Shown here: positions 17,960 through 26,567 of the stretch, piece after piece | Position numbering within the stretch: position 1 is the stretch's first letter | Layout: every line of letters starts with the position of its first letter | Source of the DNA: an uncultured Verrucomicrobiota bacterium | Lineage (GTDB): Bacteria; Verrucomicrobiota; Verrucomicrobiia; Limisphaerales; UBA9464 | Assembly (NCBI GenBank): GCA_903922605.1 | Contig: CAIXUG010000010.1 | Coordinates: forward strand, 22,648 to 86,647 | Direction: 5' to 3' | Length of the DNA stretch: 64,000 nucleotides | The notes under the pieces: model-generated | What the model saw: the letters and a program-made list of their open reading frames with translations, nothing else | What the model was told of the DNA's origin: nothing | Database searches by the model: none | Program-made: the position numbers and the translations under genes

Positions 17960-18140
17960 AACCACGGATTACACGGATGACACAGATAAGAAACGGCGGT
18001 CCAGCCACGTTCATCCGTGCAGATCAGTATCGATCAGCGGTTAAAGATGTTTGTCCAAACCACTGATCCACACTGACCAAACCCTAATCAGAAACGGCAC
18101 CGAAACCTTCCTATCCGTGTCATCGATGAAATCCGTGGTT
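17960..18140. repeat. 181-bp inverted-repeat element (ACCACGGATTACACGGATGA family)
   Basis: Outer arms 17960-17990 and 18110-18140 are 31-bp imperfect inverted copies (left begins AACCACGGATTACACGGATG). Nested inside is a second inverted pair, TCAGTATCGATCAGCGGTT against AACCACTGATCCACACTGA. A 34-nt block at 18012-18045 recurs as a direct copy at 19051-19084 with about six differences. The stretch 17960-18266 otherwise shows no gene; an open frame running through it from 18051 is the repeat read in phase. Confidence 0.85.
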
Positions 18141-18266
18141 AAGAAATCCTCCGGCAATGCTCGACTCCGTCCCCACCTGCGACGTCTGCTGCGCACTTCG
18201 TGCCTTGGTTCAGGATTAACCGCTAACTTCATTGAATCTCTGATGGGTTTGGCCTCCGATTCCCCT

Positions 18267-18977
18267 ATGATCTGCTTCCCAAGAAACATAGCCGTCTTTC
18301 TCCTGGCCCTGTTATTTCGCGCCTCCTCACTGGCTCAGGATACCACCTTCATTAACTTTGCGGATTTGGCTTCGGCCGACCGGTTCAGCCACCTTTGCCA
18401 GGACGGCAGCTTGCTCCTGTCAGGAGTCCCATTGCGTCTTGAACCCTTGCACGCTTGCGATGGCGCGACAGCCTATTGTGGCGGTTTAAGCGTGCAGGGG
18501 CAGGCGGTAGTAGTTGATGCACGCCAGTTCACGAATAATCTCGTGGCGGTCGAAGCCATCGTCACGGATGCCTGCGGTAAGGCTTGCACGGCCATCAGCG
18601 GATTGCTGGCCGGCCAAGAGGTGATCCGTTCAGCCAACCAGGCGGCCGCGGAAGGCATCGTGCTTCGCTTCGAGGTTATACCGGGGTCGATCGACGCGGT
18701 GCGGTTCACCTCTTTCGAGGGGAGAATTCAATCATTGCAAATGCTGTCGGTCGTCGAGCCCCCCGTCCCCCGCTTGAGCGTAACTCGCACCGAAAGCGGA
18801 CTGCAATTTACTTGGAGTTACGCTTACTCGGGATGGCGGCTCGAACAGGCTCAAAAACTCGGCACCGGGACTTGGAGCCCCATCGGAATCCAGGCGCTCC
18901 GTGACGATTGCGACCAAATGACAGTCACCTTGGCCTCAGACACAGGAGCCGGATTCTTCCGGCTCGTCTCCCCGTGA
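18267..18977 (+). CDS. Secreted hypothetical protein with 'FFRL' C-terminal domain
   Basis: 236 aa from the ATG at 18267, where a clean signal peptide begins (basic ICFPRN, hydrophobic core, cleavage after SLAQ); the frame is open further upstream but covers a repeat element. The mature part has a beta-rich domain with six Cys in the first third (residues about 50-115). The last 70 residues form a small domain with the pattern W-R-L-E-Q ... W-S-P-I-G ... GFFRLVSP, recurring in the RCC1 protein at 62258-63688. In Verrucomicrobia this C-terminal unit caps many exported proteins. No catalytic function can be proposed; it may be unrelated to the lipid genes on either side. Confidence 0.72.
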   Translation: MICFPRNIAVFLLALLFRASSLAQDTTFINFADLASADRFSHLCQDGSLLLSGVPLRLEPLHACDGATAYCGGLSVQGQAVVVDARQFTNNLVAVEAIVTDACGKACTAISGLLAGQEVIRSANQAAAEGIVLRFEVIPGSIDAVRFTSFEGRIQSLQMLSVVEPPVPRLSVTRTESGLQFTWSYAYSGWRLEQAQKLGTGTWSPIGIQALRDDCDQMTVTLASDTGAGFFRLVSP

Positions 18978-19050
18978 TACCCAAGCAGCAAGTTTCAACG
19001 GCTGAACAACACGAATGAACACTGATCAGAAGCGACGACAAAAGCATGCT

Positions 19051-19084
19051 CATCAGTGCAGATCGGTGTTGATCAGTGGTTAAA
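19051..19084. repeat. Second copy of the CAGATC-GATCAG-GGTTAAA block
   Basis: 34 nt matching 18012-18045 with about six differences (begins CATCAGTGCAGATCGGTGTT). Together with AACACTGATCAG at about 19017-19028 it can form an imperfect hairpin. It lies just before the second methyltransferase gene. Confidence 0.75.
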
Positions 19085-19098
19085 CAAATCTCTGTCCG

Positions 19099-20256
19099 AT
19101 GCTCGATTCCCTCCTCACCCGCGACGTTTTCCCCGACCCTCTCTTGCGCTTTGGCATCCGGCGGCTGCTGCGGCAGCGGTTGCGTGAGGAGGACCGCGGC
19201 GGTCTTGAGCCGAACCGCGCGCATCTGCTCGCGCTGGTCGAAGAATTGCGCCGCTCGCCCATCGCCATCGAGACGGCTGCGGCGAATGAGCAGCACTACG
19301 AGGTGCCCACGTGTTTTTATCAGCTCTGTCTCGGGCCGCGCCTGAAATACTCCTCCTGCTATTACCCGACCGGCCACGAATCCCTGGCCGAGGCCGAGGA
19401 GATCATGCTCGCGCTCACGTGCGAGCGGGCGCAGCTCGCCGATGGCCAGGAGATCCTCGAGCTCGGTTGCGGCTGGGGTTCGCTCACGTTGTGGATGGCC
19501 GAGAAGTATCCCCACGCCCGCATCACCGGCGTGTCCAACTCTGCGACGCAGAAGCTGCACATCGACGCCGAGTGCGCGCGGCGCGGACTGAAGAACGTGA
19601 CCATCATCACGTGCGACATGAACCGGTTTGAGCCGCCGTCCCAAAGTAGGTCAGGCGGCCCGCCTGACTTCCAATCTTCTGCCCTTCCTGCTTCGGTGGC
19701 CGCGCTTGGCAGAGAAGACGATCAGAAGATGGGCGGGCCGCCCGTCCTACTTTGTCGGGGCCGCTTCGACCGTGTGGTCTCTGTCGAGATGTTCGAGCAC
19801 ATGAAGAATTACGAGCGGCTGCTCGCGAACATCGCCCGCTGGCTCAAGCCGGATGGGCGGCTCTTCGTCCACATCTTCACGCACAAGGATTACGCCTACC
19901 ATTTCATCGCGCGCGACGAGACCGACTGGATGAGCCGCTACTTCTTCACCGGCGGCATCATGCCCAGTGACGACCTGCTGCTCTACTTCCAGCGCGACGT
20001 CGAGCTGGTGAACCACTGGAACGTCTGCGGCCGGCACTACGGCCAGACCGCCGAGCACTGGCTGCAGAACATGGATGCCCACGAGCCGGAAATCCGCGCG
20101 ATTTTCCGCGAGACCTACGGCGCGGGGAACGAGACGAAGTGGTGGGTGTACTGGCGCGTGTTCTACCTCGCCTGTGCCGAGCTGTGGAACTTCCGGGGCG
20201 GCAACGAATGGCTGGTGAGCCATTACCTCTTCCGGCCTCGTCCCACCGTCGCCTAG
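19099..20256 (+). CDS. SAM-dependent methyltransferase, cyclopropane synthase/coclaurine N-methyltransferase-like
   Basis: 385 aa. The fold is that of the cyclopropane-synthase superfamily, in the branch with plant coclaurine N-methyltransferases: [24 protein letters not shown], the SAM loop [12 protein letters not shown] from residue 120, [14 protein letters not shown] and the C-terminal [11 protein letters not shown]. The substrate is unknown; an amine or acyl lipid is possible. Between the family blocks DMNRFEP and [11 protein letters not shown] lie about 38 extra residues (182-219), rich in Gly/Pro/Ser, coded by a 113-bp inverted-repeat element that keeps the frame. The site is a surface loop before motif III, so activity may survive. 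It closes the lipid-modification group begun by the DUF1365 gene. Confidence 0.85.
   Translation: MLDSLLTRDVFPDPLLRFGIRRLLRQRLREEDRGGLEPNRAHLLALVEELRRSPIAIETAAANEQHYEVPTCFYQLCLGPRLKYSSCYYPTGHESLAEAEEIMLALTCERAQLADGQEILELGCGWGSLTLWMAEKYPHARITGVSNSATQKLHIDAECARRGLKNVTIITCDMNRFEPPSQSRSGGPPDFQSSALPASVAALGREDDQKMGGPPVLLCRGRFDRVVSVEMFEHMKNYERLLANIARWLKPDGRLFVHIFTHKDYAYHFIARDETDWMSRYFFTGGIMPSDDLLLYFQRDVELVNHWNVCGRHYGQTAEHWLQNMDAHEPEIRAIFRETYGAGNETKWWVYWRVFYLACAELWNFRGGNEWLVSHYLFRPRPTVA
19642..19754. repeat. 113-bp inverted-repeat element inside a methyltransferase gene
   Basis: Arms 19642-19664 (begins CAAAGTAGGTCAGGCGGCCC) and 19732-19754 are inverted copies with two mismatches in 23 bp. Inside, CTTCCAATCTTCTGCCC is partly mirrored by AGAAGATGGGC. 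The element is read through in frame by the surrounding gene and adds a Gly/Pro-rich insert. Confidence 0.88.
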
Positions 20257-20298
20257 GACGGGCTTCCCAAGCGGGCTGACATTCGGCAAGGTCGGTTC

Positions 20299-23200
20299 GT
20301 GCCACGCCTGTCCCTGCTTCGCCTCGCCGCGTTCCTTCCGCTTGCGCTATGCGCCGCCGACATTGCGGCGGTGAAGGAAGCCGGCGTCGGCACGAACGGC
20401 TTCCGGTCGCTCGTGGCGGCCGACCGCACCACGGCGCCGCTGCTCGCGCCCGCGAGCGGCGAGGGCGAGGCGCGCATCAAGCAGTTCAAGCTGCTGCCCG
20501 GCATGAAGGTCGAGCTGTGGGCCGCCGAGCCGATGCTGGCCAATCCCGTCGCCTTTTCCGTGGATGAACTTGGGCGCGTGTGGACCAGCGAGACCTACCG
20601 CTACCGCTCCAGCGTGCTCGATATCCGCAGCTACATGTTCATGCTGGAGGACGACCTGGCCTCACGGAGCATCGACGACCGGCTGAAGCAGATTCGCAAG
20701 TGGTTCGGGCCCGATGGCGAGAAGGAGATGAGCAAGGAGACCGAGGTCATCCGCCTGCTGGAGGACACCGATCACGACGGCAAGGCCGACAAGTCCACCG
20801 TGGTTGTCGACGGCCTGAACTCGCCGCTCGATGGCATCGCCAGCGGCATCCTCGCGCGGCACGGGCAGATCTGGTTCACGGACATCCCGAGCGTCTGGAA
20901 ATTCTCGCCCGGCGCCGCCAGCAAGGATGCCAAGGCCACGCCGCTCACGTCGCTGGGGGCGCAAGGCAGCCAGCCCAAGGTCCACCTCGACGGTTATCAG
21001 GCCGAAGAACTGCTGCGGGGCTGGGGCATCCGTTTCAGCTTCACGGGGCACGATCTGCACGGGCTGAAGTTCGGCCCCGACGGACGGCTCTACTTCTCCT
21101 GCGGTGATCGTGGCACGCACGTCGTGACCAAGGAGGGCAACGTCATTGACCTGCCGGACGAAGGCGCGGTGTTCCGCTGCGAACCCGACGGCACGAAGCT
21201 TGAGGTCTTCGCGCACGGCCTGCGCAATCCGCAAGAACTCGCCTTCGACGAATACGGCAACCTCTTCACGGGCGACAACGACTCCGACCAGGGCGACCGC
21301 GAGCGCTGGGAATACGTCGTCGAGGGCGGCGACTATGGCTGGCGCGTCGGCTATCAGCATTCGCCGCTGGGCAATGCCGGCCCGTGGAACAGCGAGCGCC
21401 TGTGGGTGCCGCATTTCGAGGGGCAGGCCGCCTACATCATCCCGCCAATCGCCAACATCGGCGACGGCCCGAGCGGGCTGGTTTACAATTACGGCACCGG
21501 CCTGCCGGCATCGCTCGACCACCGCTTCTTCCTCGCCGATTTCAAGGGCACCAGCGCCAAGAGCGGCATCTATTCGCTGCTGAACCGCCCCAGCGGCGCG
21601 AGCTTCGAGCTGGTGGCGCACGACCAGTTTGTATGGAACGCGCTCGTGCCCGACGTGGACATCGGCCCGGACGGCGCGGTGTGGTTCAGCGACTGGCACG
21701 AGGGCTGGCCCAAGAGCAACAAGGGCCGCATCTACCGCGCCTATTTCCCCGAAGCCCTGGCCGACCCGGTGGTGAAAGAGACCGCGAAACTCCTCGCCGA
21801 GGGCATGGAGAAGCGCCCCGAGAAGGAACTGCTCGGGCTGCTGGCGCACCGCGACATGCGCGTGCGGCAGGAGGCGCAGTTTGAACTCGCGGCGCGCGGG
21901 CCGAAGTCGTTCGCGGGATTGAAGAAGGTGGCTTTTGAGCCAAAGAGCCAGTTCGCACGGATTCATGCGATTTGGGGGATCGGGCAGCTCGCCCGGTCGC
22001 TGAGGCTTACAAATTTCCAAGCGGAGCTGGCGCAAATGGAACCGCTGCTCACGGCCGAAGAGCCCGAGGTCCGGGCGCAGACCTGCAAGTTGCTGGGCGA
22101 AGGCTGGCTTTTTTCCGCGCGTGATAACCTTGCCCACGTGACGAGGGATGAGTCTGAACGGGTTCGTTTTTTCGCGGTTCAAGCCTTGGCCACTTTGGCC
22201 AGCCGGCCGACTGGACCGTTCCGGTTTGCCGAGTCCACCCGGCTCAAATTCATCGCGCACGCGGGCAATATTTCGCGCCCATTGGGAAATGCCCTCGCCA
22301 ATGCCACTGCTCCAAAAGACTATGAGTATCCCGAGACCTATGTGGAGGAACTTCTCAAAACGGCCCCTTTCACCCCAATTTGGGCAACTGTCGGTCATCG
22401 GTTCTTCAATGACCCCAATTCGGTGACGAATGCGTTCAGCCAAACCGAATCGGATCCGCAGATATCCAAGCTGTTTGCCTATAGCGGACTCCTGGCCGGC
22501 CGGCGGATGCATCACGACAGCGTCGCTCTGTTCCTTGGCTCCAAGGACCCGCTGCTCGTCCTCGATGCCGCCCGGGCCATCAATGACGTGCCGATCACGA
22601 ACGCGCTGCCCGTCCTCGCCGCCCTCGCCGAACCCGCGAAGCTCGACGCGCTGCTGAAGCAGTTTGCCTCCTTAAAGTCAGAAGCGCGTCCGCCCTCACC
22701 CCGGCCCTCTCCCCCGGGGAGAGGGGGAACCGCAGTCAGTCCCGCGGCGCAAGCACCCGCCGCATCCGAAGTCGGCGCGCGCGCGAACGCTTCTCCCTCT
22801 CCTGGGGGAGAGGGCCGGGGTGAGGGCGGGCTTTCCTCGCGCAGCGCCATCATCGACGTGCGCGCCGACCAACCCCTGCCGTGGGGCGACGCGCCGATTG
22901 ACCAGCTCTCGCCCATGCTGCTGCGTGTAGTGAATGCCAACTTCCGCGTCGGCACGCCCGAGACTGCCCAGCGGCTCGCCGCGCTCGCCGGGCGCGGCGA
23001 CTTGCCCGATCTCATCCGCAGCGAATCGCTGCACGCGCTGGCCACGTGGGCCAAGCCGCACCCGCGCGACCGCATCGTTGGCATCTTCCGTCCGCTGCCC
23101 GAACGGGATGCCGCCCCGGCCATCGCGGCCTTGCAGCCGCAGCTGGCCGACCTGCTGGCGAAGTCTTCGGAAGCCCTCCGGATCGCCGCCGCCGAGGCCG

Positions 23201-24132
23201 TGGCGGAGCTGAAGCTCGTCAGTGCGAGCCGGTCGCTGTTTGATCTGGTCGTGGACACCCAGGCGCCGGCCAACGCCCGCGCGGCCGCGTTGCGTTCGCT
23301 GGGAGTGGTGGCCAACGACCGGGCCTCGATGATCCAGCGGGACGAGGCCCTGACCTTTGCCATCGCCGATGCCGCCGAACCGCTACGGCTGGCCGCCTCG
23401 AAGCTCAACGCCGAACTCCATCCCGACAGCGCCGCTGGCCAGCTCGCCGGGAAGCTCGGGTCGGGCTCGCTTGCCGAGCAGCAGTCTGCGTTCGCCTCGC
23501 TGGGCGATCTCAAATCGGATGTGGCGGACGCCATCCTGGCCGAGCAGTTGGACAAGCTGATGAAGCGCGAAGTGGCCAATGAGGTGATGCTGGATCTCGT
23601 GGAGGCTGCCGGGAAGCGCCCCGCTGCCGCCGTGCAATCGCGCCTGGCCGCCTACGGCAAGTGGAAGCTGCCGCAGGATCATCTGACGCCTTACCGCGAG
23701 ACCCTGGCCGGCGGCAACGCGGCGCGCGGGCGGAAGATCTTTTACGAGAACGCCGCCGTGGCCTGCACCCGCTGCCACCAGATCGGCAGCGACGGCGGTG
23801 GCAACGCCGGTCCGCCGCTGGCCGGCGTCGCCTCGCGGCAGCCGCGCGAGTACCTGCTGGAGAGCATCGTGTTCCCCAACCAGCAGATCGTGCAGGGCTT
23901 CGAGACCGCCACGGTGACCCTCAAAAATGGCATCGCCTACGCCGGCGTGGTGAAGTCCGAGAACGATACCAACCTGGTGATCCTCTCGCCCGAAGAGGGA
24001 GACGTGACCCTGAAGAAGGCCGACATCGCCACCCGGGAAAAGGGGCTGAGCGGCATGCCGGAAGGTTTCGGCCAACTCCTTTCAAAACGGGAACTGCGTG
24101 ACCTGGTCGAATTCCTCGGCACCCTGAAATAA
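20299..24132 (+). CDS. PVC-type CxxCH heme protein: propeller, HEAT repeats and cytochrome c domain
   Basis: 1277 aa from a GTG start, with a short N-terminal hydrophobic export signal (about residues 4-17). Residues about 50-480 are a six-bladed glucose/sorbosone-dehydrogenase-like beta-propeller with calcium-type loops (DTDHDGKAD; the GDNDSDQGDRERWEY site). Residues about 490-1110 are HEAT-like helical repeats. The C-terminal domain has a single c-type heme site, CTRCH (C1156, C1159, H1160), followed by the typical GPPLAGVASRQPREYLLESIVFPN region. Such proteins abound in Planctomycetes and Verrucomicrobia and are thought to be periplasmic dehydrogenases of unknown substrate. Residues about 798-846 are a Pro/Gly/Ser-rich insert encoded by a perfect 25-bp inverted repeat. 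Confidence 0.93.
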   Translation: MPRLSLLRLAAFLPLALCAADIAAVKEAGVGTNGFRSLVAADRTTAPLLAPASGEGEARIKQFKLLPGMKVELWAAEPMLANPVAFSVDELGRVWTSETYRYRSSVLDIRSYMFMLEDDLASRSIDDRLKQIRKWFGPDGEKEMSKETEVIRLLEDTDHDGKADKSTVVVDGLNSPLDGIASGILARHGQIWFTDIPSVWKFSPGAASKDAKATPLTSLGAQGSQPKVHLDGYQAEELLRGWGIRFSFTGHDLHGLKFGPDGRLYFSCGDRGTHVVTKEGNVIDLPDEGAVFRCEPDGTKLEVFAHGLRNPQELAFDEYGNLFTGDNDSDQGDRERWEYVVEGGDYGWRVGYQHSPLGNAGPWNSERLWVPHFEGQAAYIIPPIANIGDGPSGLVYNYGTGLPASLDHRFFLADFKGTSAKSGIYSLLNRPSGASFELVAHDQFVWNALVPDVDIGPDGAVWFSDWHEGWPKSNKGRIYRAYFPEALADPVVKETAKLLAEGMEKRPEKELLGLLAHRDMRVRQEAQFELAARGPKSFAGLKKVAFEPKSQFARIHAIWGIGQLARSLRLTNFQAELAQMEPLLTAEEPEVRAQTCKLLGEGWLFSARDNLAHVTRDESERVRFFAVQALATLASRPTGPFRFAESTRLKFIAHAGNISRPLGNALANATAPKDYEYPETYVEELLKTAPFTPIWATVGHRFFNDPNSVTNAFSQTESDPQISKLFAYSGLLAGRRMHHDSVALFLGSKDPLLVLDAARAINDVPITNALPVLAALAEPAKLDALLKQFASLKSEARPPSPRPSPPGRGGTAVSPAAQAPAASEVGARANASPSPGGEGRGEGGLSSRSAIIDVRADQPLPWGDAPIDQLSPMLLRVVNANFRVGTPETAQRLAALAGRGDLPDLIRSESLHALATWAKPHPRDRIVGIFRPLPERDAAPAIAALQPQLADLLAKSSEALRIAAAEAVAELKLVSASRSLFDLVVDTQAPANARAAALRSLGVVANDRASMIQRDEALTFAIADAAEPLRLAASKLNAELHPDSAAGQLAGKLGSGSLAEQQSAFASLGDLKSDVADAILAEQLDKLMKREVANEVMLDLVEAAGKRPAAAVQSRLAAYGKWKLPQDHLTPYRETLAGGNAARGRKIFYENAAVACTRCHQIGSDGGGNAGPPLAGVASRQPREYLLESIVFPNQQIVQGFETATVTLKNGIAYAGVVKSENDTNLVILSPEEGDVTLKKADIATREKGLSGMPEGFGQLLSKRELRDLVEFLGTLK
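22691..22828. repeat. In-frame CTCACCCCGGCCCTCTCCCC element inside the CxxCH gene
   Basis: The arms 22691-22715 and 22804-22828 are perfect inverted copies over 25 bp; the left arm also carries a local hairpin CTCTCCCCC/GGGGAGAG. The 138-bp element is 46 codons long exactly, and both arms translate to Pro/Ser/Gly/Arg-rich peptides (SPRPSPPGRGG; SPSPGGEGRGEGG). Relatives are at 16918-17021 and 37226-37268. Confidence 0.92.
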
Positions 24133-24157
24133 GGGCAGCCGGGTTTTCCTCGGGTCC

Positions 24158-24592
24158 ATGAATGACATTGTCCACCGCCGCGCGCCCCGTCGCGCGTTCA
24201 CGCTGATCGAACTGCTCTGTACCATCGCCATCATCGCGGTGCTGGCGAGCCTGCTGCTCGGCGCATGCGGTCGGGTGCTCCAGCGCATGCGGGCCGCCGA
24301 ATGGGGTGACAAGGCCCCGTATCAGTTGGACCTCGTGAAGGAAAAGCTCCGGAAGCGGTTCCAGGGGCTGGAGGATTTTCCCACGGTCACGCTGGAAAAG
24401 CTGGAGGCGGAAGGCGTGCTGCAACCGACGCAAATCCGGTTTCTGAACGACAAGCGGGTTGCCTACGTGCCGTTCAGCGGGGTTGATCCGACCAATCTGG
24501 TGGTCGTGGCGGTGCGGATCGACAGCGGCTTCTTCACGGACAAGGCGACGCTCGTGCTCACCAAGGGCGAGATCGTCGCGCCGCCGCAGTGA
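24158..24592 (+). CDS. Type IV pilin-like / pseudopilin protein
   Basis: 144 aa. The N-terminus has the prepilin peptidase site and methylation motif RRAFTLIELL (Phe at the cleavage site, conserved Glu5), then a 20-residue hydrophobic helix, so the product is a class III-signal pilin or minor pseudopilin. The globular part, about 100 residues, does not match a named pilin; the Cys in the helix region (LLGACG) is unusual. It stands alone after the CxxCH gene, facing pilT on the other strand, and its assembly machinery would be the GspE-type ATPase and GspF encoded elsewhere in the window. Confidence 0.85.
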   Translation: MNDIVHRRAPRRAFTLIELLCTIAIIAVLASLLLGACGRVLQRMRAAEWGDKAPYQLDLVKEKLRKRFQGLEDFPTVTLEKLEAEGVLQPTQIRFLNDKRVAYVPFSGVDPTNLVVVAVRIDSGFFTDKATLVLTKGEIVAPPQ

Positions 24593-24620
24593 GGGGGCTT
24601 TTCCGAGACGGGAATTTGAA

Positions 24621-24705
24621 CAACAAAGAAACCAAGGAACAAAGTTCCGACAGGAAAGCGCCAGTCTGTCTGGCTACCGTTTTCTTTGTTCCTTGGTTGT
24701 TTCTG
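24621..24705. repeat. Inverted repeat AACCAAGGAACAAAG between convergent genes
   Basis: AACCAAGGAACAAAG at 24630-24644 pairs perfectly with CTTTGTTCCTTGGTT at 24684-24698, extended by AACAACAAAG/GTTTC flanks. It fills the gap between the convergent pseudopilin and pilT genes and could act as a bidirectional terminator as well as being a repeat element. Confidence 0.78.
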
Positions 24706-24717
24706 ACCCGGTTCCGC

Positions 24718-25800
24718 CTAGTCATTCTCCCTCGCCTTGAAACGGTCCGTGTTGCGGGCGCGCGACACGGCGGTGTCGTAGCTGATGAGGCACTTGGCGT
24801 AGAGGTCGTGCAGGCAGTTGTCCATGAGCACCATGCCGTCGCGGTTGCCAAGCTGCATGGCGTTCTGGAGCTGGTGGAGCTGGTTGTCGCGGATGATGGC
24901 GCGGATCGCGCCGCTGACCATCAGCAGCTCGTAGGCGAGCAGCCGGCGCACCCGGTCGAGGCTGGGCACCAGCTCCTGCGAGATGATGCCCTGGAGCGAG
25001 CTGGAAAGCTGGAGGATCACCTGCCGCTGGGCGTTCCCCTCGAAGGTGCCGACGATGCGTTCCAGCGCGTGGCCGACGCTCGGGGCGTGGAGCGTCGCCA
25101 GCACCAGGTGGCCGGTTTCGGCGGCGGTCAGCGCCGTCTGGATCGCCTCGTGGTCGCGCATTTCGCCCACGCAGATCACGTCCGGGTCCTGCCGCAGCGC
25201 GTGGTAGAGCGCCCGGTTGAAGGAACGCACGTCGGTGAGCACCTCCTGCTGCACCACGATGGCGCGGCGGTTCTCATGCACGAACTCAATCGGGTCCTCG
25301 ATGGTAAGAATCTTGCAGCGGCGCTCGCTGTTGATGAGATCCACCATGTAATTGAGGGTGGTGGTCTTGCCGGCGCCGGTGGGGCCGGTGATGAGCACGA
25401 GTCCGTTGGGCTTGCGGGCCAGCTCGTCGATGCGCGCGGGCAGTCCCAGCTCCTCCCGGGTGGCGATGCGGCTGCCACAGAAGCGGCAGCTCAGCTCGGA
25501 CACGCCGTTGCGCTTGTAAAAGGTGGCCCGGATACGCCCGGCGGTCTCGTGGCGGATGGAGATGCACAGTTCCCAGTCGCGCTCGAATTTCTCCTGCTGC
25601 AGCTCGCCCAGCAGCGAGGCGGCCATCTCGTTGGACTCATCGGCCGGCAGCCCGTCCTCGTCCGCGAGGATGATCTCGCCATTGACGCGGAAGGCCGGGG
25701 GCACGCCGGCCACCACGTGCAGGTCGGAGGCACCCATCTCGTGGGCCAGCACGAGCAGGCGGTCGAGGTGCGGGTGGATGCTGGGCCGGGGGAAGGTCAT
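24718..25800 (-). CDS. pilT: PilT-type twitching motility ATPase
   Basis: 360 aa from 25800, where ATGA overlaps the stop of the TPR gene. PilT-family hexameric ATPase that retracts type IV pili. Seen are GASDLHVVAGVPP in the N-domain, Walker A GPTGAGKTTT, the Asp box TIEDPIEFVH, Walker B ICVGEMRD, the His box LVLATLHAPSV and the late AYELLMVSGAIRAIIRDNQLHQLQN block typical of PilT (compare AIRNLIRE in proteobacteria). Two Cys, in the SCRFC segment before Walker A, are not typical. It is the last gene of a minus-strand run beginning with an ECF sigma factor at 32333, an unusual place for pilT. Confidence 0.92.
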   Translation of the reverse strand: MTFPRPSIHPHLDRLLVLAHEMGASDLHVVAGVPPAFRVNGEIILADEDGLPADESNEMAASLLGELQQEKFERDWELCISIRHETAGRIRATFYKRNGVSELSCRFCGSRIATREELGLPARIDELARKPNGLVLITGPTGAGKTTTLNYMVDLINSERRCKILTIEDPIEFVHENRRAIVVQQEVLTDVRSFNRALYHALRQDPDVICVGEMRDHEAIQTALTAAETGHLVLATLHAPSVGHALERIVGTFEGNAQRQVILQLSSSLQGIISQELVPSLDRVRRLLAYELLMVSGAIRAIIRDNQLHQLQNAMQLGNRDGMVLMDNCLHDLYAKCLISYDTAVSRARNTDRFKAREND

Positions 25801-26567
25801 GAGCGGAAAAATTCGCGGAGGCCTCCGGTGATACGCGCCAGCGGGCCGCGATGTTCGAGCGCGATCAGCCCCTCCTGGGCCTCGCGGTTGCCGGGGTCCA
25901 ACTGTTGGGCCTGGGCAAACGACACACGGGCCCCCTGCGGCAGGCCGAGGGCCAGCTCGCACTGGCCGATGAGCACCCAGAGCGTGAATTCGCCGGGGGC
26001 GAGCGTCACGGCCGCGCGGGCGACCGTCAGGGCGGCGGCGAAGCGTTTGTAAAAGTGCAGGATGCGGCCCGCCAGCCAGCCGACGACCCAGTCGCCGGCC
26101 GCGATGGTCCGGGCGCGCTCGAAGCAGTAGTCCGCGCGGTTCTCCTTGCGGGCGAGCAGCACGTCGCCGCGGGCGAGCCAGACGTAGGGCGTGTCGCCGC
26201 GCTCCTCGAGGCTGGCGTCGGAGAAGGCCAGCGCGTCGTCCACGTCGCCGAGCCGGGCGAGGGCCACGGCCTTGGCGGCGAGCAGCTCGGGGGCGGTGGG
26301 AAAGCGTTCGAGTGACTTGTCCGCCCAGACCCGCGCCTCGCTATACTCGCCCAGCTCAATGAGCGAGCGCACCTGGCCGGCCCAGGCGACGGCCGATTGC
26401 GGGTCGTGCTCCAGCACGCGGGCGAAGAGCCGCAGCGCCGGCTCGAACTGCCCGTGGGCAAAGGCCGCGTTGGCCTCCGTAAGCCAGTACCCGGCGTCGC
26501 GCTCCACCCGCGTGGCGCTGACCTCGCGGGGTTCCGCATCGAACTCGAGATTTCCAAATCGGCTCAT
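25797..26567 (-). CDS. Tetratricopeptide-repeat protein
   Basis: 256 aa from 26567, set by an ATGA overlap with the S26-like gene. After a 25-residue charged N-terminus come about six TPR-like helix pairs (for example AGYWLTEANAAFAHGQFEPALRLF and AVAWAGQVRSLIELGEYSEA), covering nearly the whole protein; the final 30 residues lack repeats. TPR proteins are protein-protein adaptors. No signal peptide, so it is cytoplasmic. It is translationally coupled both to the membrane protein upstream and to pilT downstream, which suggests one complex, though that is inference. Confidence 0.82.
   Translation of the reverse strand: MSRFGNLEFDAEPREVSATRVERDAGYWLTEANAAFAHGQFEPALRLFARVLEHDPQSAVAWAGQVRSLIELGEYSEARVWADKSLERFPTAPELLAAKAVALARLGDVDDALAFSDASLEERGDTPYVWLARGDVLLARKENRADYCFERARTIAAGDWVVGWLAGRILHFYKRFAAALTVARAAVTLAPGEFTLWVLIGQCELALGLPQGARVSFAQAQQLDPGNREAQEGLIALEHRGPLARITGGLREFFRS

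Noticed and set aside
18051..18266. N-terminal extension of the secreted 'FFRL' protein
   Set aside because: These codons lie over an inverted-repeat element and precede a clear signal peptide at 18267.
20662..22515. 617-codon open frame on the minus strand inside the CxxCH gene
   Set aside because: GC-rich antisense shadow of a well-supported gene; composition (Arg/Gly/Ala/His) and lack of motifs argue against it. The same applies to long shadows at 73-1686, 24589-26052 and 28833-30398.
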